Origin: CAZFHA01 sp964518595
GTDB taxonomy: Bacteria; Bacillota; Clostridia; Saccharofermentanales; Saccharofermentanaceae
Assembly (NCBI GenBank): GCA_964518595.1
Contig: CAZFHA010000028.1
Location: 1 to 38,900, forward strand
Length of the DNA: 38,900 nt
Direction: 5' to 3'
The notes beneath the pieces are model-generated. The model saw only the letters and a program-made list of their open reading frames with translations, was not told the DNA's origin and made no database searches. This document shows positions 8,578-17,110 of this stretch, piece after piece. The first letter of the stretch is position 1; each line of letters starts with the position of its first letter. A program made the position numbers and the translations under genes.

Positions 8578-11298
8578 TTATGCCTCCTCACCTTTTGCTT
8601 TTGCAATCATTGCATAGAGCAAATTCATCGCTTCCAAGGGAGTCATGTTGGAGATATCAAGTTCCAGCAGTTCCTGACGAATGGGATCCATTCGCTTCGA
8701 AAAACTTGGCTTTTTATCAAACAAATCCAATTGACCGACCATGGGCTTTTCTAAAATTTGGCCATTCTCTTCCCCAAGTATTTCGGTTAAAGGGGCGCCG
8801 CGAATTTTGCGTTCCTTTTCTAACTCACGTAAAATATCCTTCGCCCGTTCCACCACTTCCAAAGGCACACCTGCTAACCGAGCAACTTCAATACCATAGC
8901 TGTCGTCCGTTCCACCATTGGAAATCTTATGAAGAAAAATGATTTCGCCATCCTTCTCTTCCACCTCGACATGGGCATTAACAATACCACTGATCTGCTC
9001 AGCCAGCATATTTAGCTCATGATAGTGAGTGGCAAAAAGAGTTCTGGCAAAGATCACGTTGGGATCACTGATGAACTCAAGAATAGCCCAGGCAATAGCC
9101 AGCCCATCATAGGTACTGGTACCGCGCCCCACTTCATCAAGAATCAGCAAACTACGTTTGCTGGCATTGCGTAAGATAGTAGAGACTTCATTCATTTCCA
9201 CCATAAAGGTAGATTGACCGGAGCTTAAATCGTCAGACGCTCCAATTCGAGTGAATATCCGATCTACAATGCCAATATGAGCACTTTCAGCCGGAACAAA
9301 GCTACCCATCTGAGCCAGAAGCACGATCAGAGCTACCTGACGCATGTAGGTAGACTTACCTGCCATATTCGGTCCAGTCAGAATAATAATACGACGCCCA
9401 TCCTTGGAAAGCCACGTATCGTTGGGCATAAACTCCCCTGAGGGTAACATTTTCTCTACCACCGGATGACGACCATTATGAATGGCTAACTCAGTAGAGT
9501 CATCCATCTGAGGCTGAACATACTTTTCCCGATCGGCCAGTTCCCCTAAGGCTAAAAGAACATCAAGAGTCGCCAAGGCCTCAGCAGTAGACAAAAGCCG
9601 CTCTGATTCCTGCGCCACTTGTTGACGAATTTGGCAAAAAATCTCGTATTCCAAATGAAGTAGCTTTTGCTCCGCCCCAAGGATGGTATCCTCTAAAGAC
9701 TTTAATTCCTCGGTAATATAGCGCTCTGCATTAGCCAGGGTCTGTTTACGAACATATTCCGCCGGAACTTGGCTCACACTCCCCTTGGAAACTTCCAGAT
9801 AGTAGCCAAAAACCCGATTATAGCCCACTTTCATGGTCTTGATCTGGGTCTTTTCTTTTTCTCTGCTTTCCAGCTCCATAATAAGACGCTTGCCGTCATG
9901 AGCTGCCACTCGCAAAACATCAATTTCCGAATGATAGCCTTCTTTTAGCAAGCCTCCGTCTTTGATGGTAATAGGGGCATCCTCAGAAATAGCGTCTGTT
10001 AACAACTGGCACACTTCGCTCATAGGGTCAAGCAGGTTTTTAATTTGTGCAAAAAGTCCCTGGGTCAGCTTCTCCGCTAATTGACAAAGCGCCGGTAATT
10101 TCTCTAGCGTATACCGCAGAGCCAACAAATCCCGGGCATGAACGGTTCCTAATACGATTCGTGAGGTCAAGCGCTCCAAATCATGAAGACCCCCCATGGT
10201 TTCCCTCAGTTCCTGCCGGAGCATAAAGGCATCTTTAGCCTCTGCCACCGCCTGATGACGAGGAAGTATATCGTCCAGACTAATTAAGGGCTGTTCCAAC
10301 CAGCGCCGTAGCATCCGCCCTCCCATAGCGGTCTGGGTATAATCAATTGCCCAGAGCAGGCTACCTTTCTTACTCTTGGTTCGTAATGTCTCTGTTAACT
10401 CTAAATGCCGCCGGGTAGATAAATCCAATTCCATGGTCTCTTCCAAGCGATAGACTTGCAGCTTATGAAGATGTGTAATAGGACACTGCTGCGTCTCTTC
10501 CAAATAAGTCAAAAGCGCACCGGCGGCCGAGGCATATAACATGCCCTGCATAGACTCTTCTTGACCGGATTTATTTTTAGCCCCACCCTTAAGCGGCTCC
10601 GTCTTGTTCGCTTGATGTAGTTTTAAGGTGGTAGCGGAAAACTCCTTATCCGGGCGTAAAGATATAAGTACCGGAAACTGCTCCCGCACAGAGGCATAAG
10701 CAGGATCTTGAAGAAATGATTGATTGCAAATAATTTCCGACGGACTATAGCGTGCAGTCTGATTGAGCAGTTTGGCCGCTGTATTCCCACTGACTAATTG
10801 AGTGGCCTCAAAAGCACCGGTAGTCAAGTCTGCAGCAGCTATGCCATACTGCATCCCCAGCCGATAAATCGCCAAAAGATAATTGTTCTTTTTGTCATCC
10901 AGCCCGCTCATATCTGTAATCGTTCCCGGAGTCAGAACTCGAGTCACCCCGCGCTTAACAATCCCCTTAGCCACACTGGGATCTTCCATCTGATCGCAGA
11001 TAGCGACTTTAAAACCATTGGAGACTAATTTCTGCATATAATTAGCCGCAGCATGATGCGGAACACCACACATGGGAGCCCGCCGATCTAATCCGCAATC
11101 TCTGGCAGTTAAAGCCAACTCTAAGGTCTTAGCCGCTGCCACTGCATCGTCAAAAAACATTTCGTAAAAATCACCCAGACGAAACATTAAAATAGCATCC
11201 GGCCAGCGATCTTTTTGCTCCAGATATTGCACCATCATCGGCGTCAACTTATTGCGGTCAATATCGGCATAGCTCAAAAGGTCATCTCTGTCTCTCAT
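8578..11298 (-). CDS. mutS: DNA mismatch repair protein MutS
   Basis: Mismatch-recognition ATPase, 906 residues with the start chosen here. The mismatch-binding FYE motif is in DFYEMFFDDA near the N-terminus. The C-terminal third carries the Walker A GPNMAGKSTYMRQ, the DDLSSGQSTFMVEM signature loop, Walker B LLILDEVGRGT and the FATHYHEL switch. Near the C-terminus QLDLF is a canonical beta-clamp-binding motif. The same frame stays open for 21 more codons to 11361, but the ATG at 11298-11296 overlaps the miaB TGA as ATGA and is preceded by GGGAG; the longer form would overlap miaB by 67 bases and adds residues foreign to the family. Confidence 0.96.
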   Translation of the reverse strand: MRDRDDLLSYADIDRNKLTPMMVQYLEQKDRWPDAILMFRLGDFYEMFFDDAVAAAKTLELALTARDCGLDRRAPMCGVPHHAAANYMQKLVSNGFKVAICDQMEDPSVAKGIVKRGVTRVLTPGTITDMSGLDDKKNNYLLAIYRLGMQYGIAAADLTTGAFEATQLVSGNTAAKLLNQTARYSPSEIICNQSFLQDPAYASVREQFPVLISLRPDKEFSATTLKLHQANKTEPLKGGAKNKSGQEESMQGMLYASAAGALLTYLEETQQCPITHLHKLQVYRLEETMELDLSTRRHLELTETLRTKSKKGSLLWAIDYTQTAMGGRMLRRWLEQPLISLDDILPRHQAVAEAKDAFMLRQELRETMGGLHDLERLTSRIVLGTVHARDLLALRYTLEKLPALCQLAEKLTQGLFAQIKNLLDPMSEVCQLLTDAISEDAPITIKDGGLLKEGYHSEIDVLRVAAHDGKRLIMELESREKEKTQIKTMKVGYNRVFGYYLEVSKGSVSQVPAEYVRKQTLANAERYITEELKSLEDTILGAEQKLLHLEYEIFCQIRQQVAQESERLLSTAEALATLDVLLALGELADREKYVQPQMDDSTELAIHNGRHPVVEKMLPSGEFMPNDTWLSKDGRRIIILTGPNMAGKSTYMRQVALIVLLAQMGSFVPAESAHIGIVDRIFTRIGASDDLSSGQSTFMVEMNEVSTILRNASKRSLLILDEVGRGTSTYDGLAIAWAILEFISDPNVIFARTLFATHYHELNMLAEQISGIVNAHVEVEEKDGEIIFLHKISNGGTDDSYGIEVARLAGVPLEVVERAKDILRELEKERKIRGAPLTEILGEENGQILEKPMVGQLDLFDKKPSFSKRMDPIRQELLELDISNMTPLEAMNLLYAMIAKAKGEEA

Positions 11299-12782
11299 AG
11301 GAAACGCTCCCACTGACCTTCCAAGGAGAAAGGTCTGGCTTTTGTTATAGTGACTTGGCAAAGAATCCCCTCTAAACTATCTCCTTGAAGCGCTTCACTG
11401 TTTTGTAAAACATCTCCATTAGGCAGGGTAGTTCCGGCTGGCAACGTAAAATTAACTAATCGGTTAGAAAGAGTTCTGCCAGATAAAATATGCGGTGTAG
11501 TTTCTGTCCCGCCTTCGATAAGAATTTCTTGCTTTTCACCCACCACTGACAGATTTGACTCGTAGCAGTGACGGTTCTGCAGCTCTAAAAGACGTCCAAA
11601 CCGCTCAGTAACAACCTCTTTAGAGATTTGTTTCTCCATCTTATCCGCCGGGGTACCCGGACGGGGAGAATACTGAAAAGTAAAGGCTGAATCGAAGCGA
11701 ATCTCTTCCATAACCCCCAGGGTATCTTGAAAATCCGCCTCTTCTTCTCCGGGAAAACCTACAATTATATCCGTGGAAATCGTACCGGTGGGAATTCTCT
11801 CCCGAAAGAGCTTGGCTGTGCGCAAATAGTCTTCCTTAGTATAGTGACGATTCATGGCTTTTAAAATAACATCACTGCCAGACTGAAGGGGCAGATGAAG
11901 ATGCTTTTCCATGACCGTTTCTTTGGCCATAATTTCAATAACCCGGTCAGATAGGTCTCTGGGATGAGAGGTCATGAAGCGTAGGCGCTTAAGTCCTTGG
12001 ATCTGACAAGCCGCTTCCAGTAAGTCGGCAAAGTCCTTCTTTTCCCCTTCGGTATCCTTACCATAGGAATTAACATTCTGTCCCAGCAGCATGATTTCTT
12101 TGTAACCCTCAGCTACCAATTGCTGTATCTCCGTTAAAATCTGGTCAAAAGCTCTGGAGCGCTCACGGCCTCGGGTATAAGGAACAATACAATAGGTACA
12201 AAAATTATTGCAACCAAACATAATTGGAACCAGCGCCCGAAAACGCCGGGAACGGTCAATGGTCATGTCCAGATCATCTGCTAAATAGTCAATTTCTGAT
12301 ACAGAGTAGACTTTCTTACTTTCGAAAAAATAACTATGCAATAGCTCTGGAAGACGGTGAATATCTTGAGGTCCAAAAATCATGTCCACAAAGGGATAGC
12401 TCTGCTTTATCTTATCCACATTTTCGGTTTGTTTCATCATACAACCGCAAACAGCCACCACCATATTAGGATTTTTACGCTTCATGGCCTTAATCAAGCC
12501 CAGATTACCAAACAAACGATCTTGGGCATTCTCGCGAATACTACAAGTATTGAAAATAACCAGATCGGCTTCCTCAGTCTGCCCAGAGACAAAACCCATA
12601 CTTTTCAGTGTACCGGCTAATTTTTCACTGTCAGACTCATTTAGCTGACAACCATAGGTTCGTATTGAATAGGTATATTCATAGCCTCGAGCTTTAGACG
12701 TATCAGCTAAATAAGCCGTTATTTTCTCTTTATATCCTTCTTGCTGTGCAATCTGTTCTGCACCAACTACTTTAATTGACAA
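11295..12782 (-). CDS. miaB: tRNA-2-methylthio-N6-dimethylallyladenosine synthase
   Basis: Radical-SAM methylthiotransferase of 495 residues that adds the 2-methylthio group to i6A37, the MiaA product. The N-terminal UPF0004 domain has its three cluster cysteines in TYGCQLNESDSE, FNTCSIRENA and VAVCGCM. The radical-SAM CxxxCxxC is GCNNFCTYCIVPYTRGRERSR-type at about residues 200-215, and the C-terminus carries a TRAM domain that binds tRNA. The start is TTG at 12782-12780 with GAGGTAAG about six bases upstream; no better ATG is present, and the N-terminal extension is usual for clostridial MiaB. It is the first of four genes linked by overlaps or gaps under 10 bases. Confidence 0.96.
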   Translation of the reverse strand: MSIKVVGAEQIAQQEGYKEKITAYLADTSKARGYEYTYSIRTYGCQLNESDSEKLAGTLKSMGFVSGQTEEADLVIFNTCSIRENAQDRLFGNLGLIKAMKRKNPNMVVAVCGCMMKQTENVDKIKQSYPFVDMIFGPQDIHRLPELLHSYFFESKKVYSVSEIDYLADDLDMTIDRSRRFRALVPIMFGCNNFCTYCIVPYTRGRERSRAFDQILTEIQQLVAEGYKEIMLLGQNVNSYGKDTEGEKKDFADLLEAACQIQGLKRLRFMTSHPRDLSDRVIEIMAKETVMEKHLHLPLQSGSDVILKAMNRHYTKEDYLRTAKLFRERIPTGTISTDIIVGFPGEEEADFQDTLGVMEEIRFDSAFTFQYSPRPGTPADKMEKQISKEVVTERFGRLLELQNRHCYESNLSVVGEKQEILIEGGTETTPHILSGRTLSNRLVNFTLPAGTTLPNGDVLQNSEALQGDSLEGILCQVTITKARPFSLEGQWERFL

Positions 12783-12836
12783 TGGTCTTACCTCGTTTCC
12801 ATATTATCCGTCATAAACATATCCAGTTACTATATT

Positions 12837-14306
12837 CTATAACACTTTAGGGTCTTTCCTCCCTAAGCGAAAATTGCGTTTGCGATTCATACGTAAAAAA
12901 ATCAACAATACCACCAAAAATAACCCTATCAGACCAGCGATCAGAATAACCTGACGCAAGATGACCCAAATCGGAACCTTCTCTTCCTCTTCTTCCGCCA
13001 GCTTCTGAGCCACTTCTGGTGTGGCTAAAATTACGGTGAAACTGCCAACTTCATAAGATTTATTACCATCATACTTTATAAGTAAAGGAAAGATAAGTTG
13101 CTGCTGCGGCTGGTCGGCCAGAATAACAGCACCGTCCAATTTAGTTTCTGTAGTATAAGGCTGTTCAGCCAAGGCTGAAGCTACGACAATATGAGGTTTC
13201 ACGCTAAGGGTTTCCTTGGCAATCTCCAGATTATAACCGGAGGTGTCAAGGGCTGCGTGAATCTGCTCCTGAATTTGCTTAATTGGTTCAGCGAAATGAG
13301 CCTCTTTTATAGATAAGGCAGCGGAATTGCTAAAACCGGCATTAAAAAGCTGTACCAAATCATTATAACGGCTTTCTGTAGATTCAGCACCTAGTATAAC
13401 CCCTATCAAAAGGCGTTCACTTTTCTGTGAACCAGCACTAATAGAGTATCCTGTAGTCTCAGTATAGCCGGTTTTACCACCCACATAGCTATCAAAAGTA
13501 TACTCTTGCGTCTTAACAAACCGATTGCCATTGCTAAGAGTTCGACTTCGGCTGTATTTATTTGTCACTGGAATTGTATATTCCGTGGTGGTGGCAATTT
13601 GCCTAAAAGTTTGGTTTTGTAAGGCCGCCGATAATATCAATGCCAAATCATGTGCTGAGGTATAATTATCCGCCTCTTCAAAACCATAAGGATTAGTAAA
13701 ATGACTGCTGGTGCATCCTAAAGTTTGAGCTTTTTGATTCATTAAATCCGCAAAATCCTGATAGTTGCCACTAACACTTAATGCCAAGGCATTAGCAGCA
13801 TCATTGGCGGAAATAAGCAGAGTTGCATATATGGCCTGCTCAACGGTAATTTTCTCGCCTTCGACCACCCCTAGACGAACATAACCCTCAGGAATATCAC
13901 TATAAACAGAGGCAGTTATAGCAATCTCTTGATCCAGAGGCAGATTTTCTAAAGCTAAGAGTACAGTCAAAACCTTGGCCATACTGGCAGGCGGCAACGC
14001 TACATCTGGATTCTCTCCCCAAAGGAAAACCTGAGCCAAAGAATCGTACAGAACATAAGCCTTACCGGCAGGAGCATAGAAATTTTTGCCTTCCGGCATA
14101 ACAAAATCGGTTTGAGAGCTACTTTCACTTTCTGAGGATGCGGCCTGTAAAGGCAGAACGGAAGGCATCAGTGCAGTGAAAAGAAAGCCTATGAGTAGTG
14201 ACCAGAGCAGAATTACTTCATAGGACCCTTTTCGTTTCTGCTGTCTGCCTTCCAGCACGCAATCAGGCTTTAATCTATTTCTTATACTAAACATGCGTTC
14301 TAACAC
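12837..14306 (-). CDS. D-alanyl-D-alanine carboxypeptidase (PBP5/DacF family)
   Basis: A membrane-anchored low-molecular-weight penicillin-binding protein that trims the terminal D-Ala from peptidoglycan stem peptides. With the start used here it has 489 residues: an N-terminal hydrophobic signal/anchor (VILLWSLLIGFLFTA), then the three active-site motifs SMAK (Ser about 108), SAN (about 166) and KTG (about 278) in the order and spacing of family S11. A beta-rich C-terminal domain, a second hydrophobic helix (ILIAGLIGLFLVVLLIFL) and a basic tail follow; the tail is a transmembrane anchor rather than the usual amphipathic helix. GTG at 14306 follows GGCGGTGAA and clears the pmbA stop; ATG at 14294 is the alternative. 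Extending to 14411 would overlap pmbA by 95 bases. Confidence 0.9.
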   Translation of the reverse strand: MLERMFSIRNRLKPDCVLEGRQQKRKGSYEVILLWSLLIGFLFTALMPSVLPLQAASSESESSSQTDFVMPEGKNFYAPAGKAYVLYDSLAQVFLWGENPDVALPPASMAKVLTVLLALENLPLDQEIAITASVYSDIPEGYVRLGVVEGEKITVEQAIYATLLISANDAANALALSVSGNYQDFADLMNQKAQTLGCTSSHFTNPYGFEEADNYTSAHDLALILSAALQNQTFRQIATTTEYTIPVTNKYSRSRTLSNGNRFVKTQEYTFDSYVGGKTGYTETTGYSISAGSQKSERLLIGVILGAESTESRYNDLVQLFNAGFSNSAALSIKEAHFAEPIKQIQEQIHAALDTSGYNLEIAKETLSVKPHIVVASALAEQPYTTETKLDGAVILADQPQQQLIFPLLIKYDGNKSYEVGSFTVILATPEVAQKLAEEEEEKVPIWVILRQVILIAGLIGLFLVVLLIFLRMNRKRNFRLGRKDPKVL

Positions 14307-14316
14307 TTCACCGCCC

Positions 14317-15675
14317 CTACTCACCTGATACGGCAATATCAGAAAGTAACAGAGACGGAGCTCCGATTGAGCCTGACTCCGAGGGTGGGCTAAAGTAAAG
14401 ATCACTACCAACCGCTAAAACCTTTTGTAGTAAGGTATAGAAATTCTCTGCCACTGTAATCTGATCAACGGCTCTGGTAAGCTTGCCATCCTCAATCAGA
14501 AAGCCTTCTGCCGAAAGAGAAAAATCTCCGGAAACGGTATTGGCTCCGGCATGAAGACCAGCTATCTCCTTGATGTAGATACCATTCTCAGCCGCAGTAA
14601 GAAGTTCGTCAAAGCTCTGGCTCTTAGGCTGAATATAAAAATTAGTCGGTCCCACCGACAAAGAACCCTTATATCCACCACGGAAACCATTTCCCGTAGA
14701 CTGGGTGTTCCCCTTCGCAGCAGTTTTGCGGTTGTGCAACACTTGGACTAATTTTCCATTATCAATCAGGACTTTATTAGCGGTGGCCAAGCCCTCCGAA
14801 TCAAAGGGAATCGAAGTAATTGATAAAGGTGTAGAAGCGTCATCCCGAATTGTTACACAATCAGCTGCCATTAAAGTATTCATTTTGTCCCCCAAAAGAG
14901 AGAGACCCTTTTGAATAACGTCAGCGGAAAAAATTCCGCAGAAACAGCCCAACAGATCTGCGGCTGCCTCGTTGCCCAGCACAATGGTATATTTATCAGA
15001 GGGAACACTGGTAGCGCCCAGCTTAGATAAAGTATCCTGACAAATATCAGCTGCCAATTTCTTTATATTCAGCTGCTCCAAATCCCGGCCAAACCAAAAC
15101 CCTGATCCAGTCTTGACCTGATCTTTCTCTTCAGCTCTGGCATCAGCATAAATGAAAAACATGTTACTTTCATGAGCAAGATCCAGACCTAAACTGTTCT
15201 TGATTCTAGTAGTAGATGAGCCCATAGAAACAAAGCAATGATCAACGGCTACAATTCTGGGATCAGACTCTAGGATCAGTCTCTCTAACTCAATTCCACG
15301 CTTAGAAAAATCCTCAAAAACTAACTGTTCAAGTTTAGGTTCGTAGACCTTAACCGTCTGATAATTGTCATCACCTTTGTAAAGCGTTTCAGCCTCTTCC
15401 AACTCTAATACAGCACAATTCTGTTCGGCAGCAGTGAGCAAAAAATCAATGGCTTCATCGGTAAAGGCCTCTGTAAAAGCATAACCCATCTGCCCATTCT
15501 TGCGGCCGCGAAAAGATAGACCCTGGGTGGTAGAAGACTCGAAAAGCGACACTTCACCTTTTAGAATCTGCACCTCCAAGGCACTGCCGCTCTCATAATA
15601 AACTTCCGCTTCCTCAAAGCTGGCAGCGGATTTAGCTAATAACATATCAATGAAACGATTAGGTTCGTAGATCAT
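14317..15675 (-). CDS. pmbA: PmbA/TldE-type metalloprotease partner
   Basis: A TldE/PmbA-family protein of 452 residues, the catalytically incomplete partner that forms a heterodimeric cavity protease with TldD. It lacks the HExxxH zinc motif found in its neighbour, as expected. Conserved stretches include GLSFRGRKNGQMGYAFTEAF near the start and GLHAGANTVSGDFSLSAEGF near the C-terminus. The frame opens at a GTG (15717) inside the tldD stop region, but ATG 15675-15673 has a far better ribosome site (GGGAG about 7 bases upstream) and matches the usual family N-terminus. In E. coli the TldD/E pair matures microcin B17 and degrades CcdA; the local substrate is unknown. Confidence 0.9.
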   Translation of the reverse strand: MIYEPNRFIDMLLAKSAASFEEAEVYYESGSALEVQILKGEVSLFESSTTQGLSFRGRKNGQMGYAFTEAFTDEAIDFLLTAAEQNCAVLELEEAETLYKGDDNYQTVKVYEPKLEQLVFEDFSKRGIELERLILESDPRIVAVDHCFVSMGSSTTRIKNSLGLDLAHESNMFFIYADARAEEKDQVKTGSGFWFGRDLEQLNIKKLAADICQDTLSKLGATSVPSDKYTIVLGNEAAADLLGCFCGIFSADVIQKGLSLLGDKMNTLMAADCVTIRDDASTPLSITSIPFDSEGLATANKVLIDNGKLVQVLHNRKTAAKGNTQSTGNGFRGGYKGSLSVGPTNFYIQPKSQSFDELLTAAENGIYIKEIAGLHAGANTVSGDFSLSAEGFLIEDGKLTRAVDQITVAENFYTLLQKVLAVGSDLYFSPPSESGSIGAPSLLLSDIAVSGE

Positions 15676-15709
15676 ATTGTTTCTCCCACTCTTACCATTA
15701 TTCATACTA

Positions 15710-17098
15710 TCAAGCACTTTCTCTACCGCCGACAGTTATTTCGGAAACTCGGATCATCGGCTGACCCACATCAGTAGGTATATTTCCGCTAATTGAACCA
15801 CAGACACCTTGCGCTAATTCCAAGTTCGTTCCTACCCGGTCAATTTTCTGTAGAACTTCTGCCCCTTTACCAATTAAAGTGGCACCGCGAACCGGTTCAG
15901 CAATCTTACCATCTCGAATCATATAGGCTTCCGTCACAGCAAAATTAAATTCGCCCGTGGCCGGATCTACCGAACCACCACCCATATTAGCCGCATAAAG
16001 ACCATAGGGGGTATCGGCAATGATCTCTTCCGGTGGCGTCTCTCCTGCCGCAATGTAGGTATTGGTCATTCTGGAAGTAGGTGCGTACTGATAGTTTTGA
16101 CGTCTACCTGAACCGGTGGAAGGCATATTCATTCTCCGTCCGCCCAGAATATCAATCATATAACCCTTAAGAATACCTTTTTCAATTAAAACTTTATTCT
16201 GGGTGGGCTGCCCTTCATCATCAATGGCTAAGCTTCCCCATTCACCGAGAATGGTGCCATCATCAATGGCGGTAACTAAGGGACTGGCGATTTGGTTGCC
16301 CAATTGATCACAGAAAACCGAGGCACCCACGCCTACCGCCGTAGCCTCTAAACTATGCCCACAAGCTTCATGGAAAATAACTCCACCAAAACCATTATCA
16401 ATCACCACCGGCATTTTACCTGAAGGACAAGGTTTGGCATCCAGCATGGTAACCGCAATTCTTGCGGCCTCTCTTGCCGTAGTAGTAATATCAGCCTCTT
16501 CAATAAATTCATATCCGCGACCGCTACCCGGCCCAAAATGTCCGCTCTGCTTTTCTGTGTCAGAGGAAGCTACAGCCTCAAATACATAGCGGGTTCGCAC
16601 CCGATTATCTTTACGGTAGAGCCCGGTGGAGTTGGCAATATAAATAGTCTTCTCGCTATCTGCATATCCAGCAGTAGTCTGAGAAATAAGAGGACTGTAA
16701 GCTACAGCTGCCGCTACCCCTTGACGCAGAAAATCCACCTTCCGCTTCTTATCAACAGAAAGAGGGGCAATACGACATTCGCCCTGTCCAAAATCCATTC
16801 TGGGGGTTAAATAAATCTGACCGTTCTGGGGAACAGATTGAAGCGAGGCAGAAGCATCTTTGGCTAAACGAATCAAAACCTCTTCTCTCATATCATTGGA
16901 ATAAACATAGACGCAACGGGTGCCATCCAAAATTCGAATTCCTACCCCAGAGTCCATTCCAGAGGAGACCTTATCAACTTGCCCATTAATTAAAAATAAA
17001 CTTGAACTCTTTGTTTCTTCTATATAGAGCTCTGAAAAATCCCCACCTTTACTTAAAGAGGCCTCCAAAACTCTTTGCATTGCTGTTTCTGAAAGCAT
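15710..17098 (-). CDS. tldD: Metalloprotease TldD
   Basis: The 462-residue catalytic subunit of the TldD/TldE (PmbA) peptidase. The zinc-binding HExxxH motif is visible in FHEACGHSLEA at about residues 240-250, followed by the family's GSLAIDDEG, RRQNYQYAPTSRMTNTYI and glycine-rich C-terminal blocks. Length is usual. The ATG at 17098 follows AAAGGAC. The gene lies 12 bases after the acyl-ligase stop and immediately before pmbA. The adjacent tldD-pmbA pair indicates that both halves of the protease are made together. Confidence 0.95.
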   Translation of the reverse strand: MLSETAMQRVLEASLSKGGDFSELYIEETKSSSLFLINGQVDKVSSGMDSGVGIRILDGTRCVYVYSNDMREEVLIRLAKDASASLQSVPQNGQIYLTPRMDFGQGECRIAPLSVDKKRKVDFLRQGVAAAVAYSPLISQTTAGYADSEKTIYIANSTGLYRKDNRVRTRYVFEAVASSDTEKQSGHFGPGSGRGYEFIEEADITTTAREAARIAVTMLDAKPCPSGKMPVVIDNGFGGVIFHEACGHSLEATAVGVGASVFCDQLGNQIASPLVTAIDDGTILGEWGSLAIDDEGQPTQNKVLIEKGILKGYMIDILGGRRMNMPSTGSGRRQNYQYAPTSRMTNTYIAAGETPPEEIIADTPYGLYAANMGGGSVDPATGEFNFAVTEAYMIRDGKIAEPVRGATLIGKGAEVLQKIDRVGTNLELAQGVCGSISGNIPTDVGQPMIRVSEITVGGRESA

Positions 17099-17110
17099 AA
17101 TTGTCCTTTC

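Noticed and set aside
8166..8942. 258-codon open frame on the plus strand opposite mutL/mutS
   Set aside because: It lies antisense to the conserved MutL ATPase region and the 3' end of mutS, has no ribosome site and no recognisable protein; a codon-usage shadow.
11299..11361. Longer mutS start giving 21 extra residues
   Set aside because: It overlaps miaB by 67 bases, lacks a ribosome site and adds residues not seen in MutS; the ATGA junction at 11298 is much better.
14307..14411. Longer start for the D,D-carboxypeptidase
   Set aside because: It would overlap pmbA by about 95 bases; the signal peptide begins after the GTG/ATG at 14306/14294.
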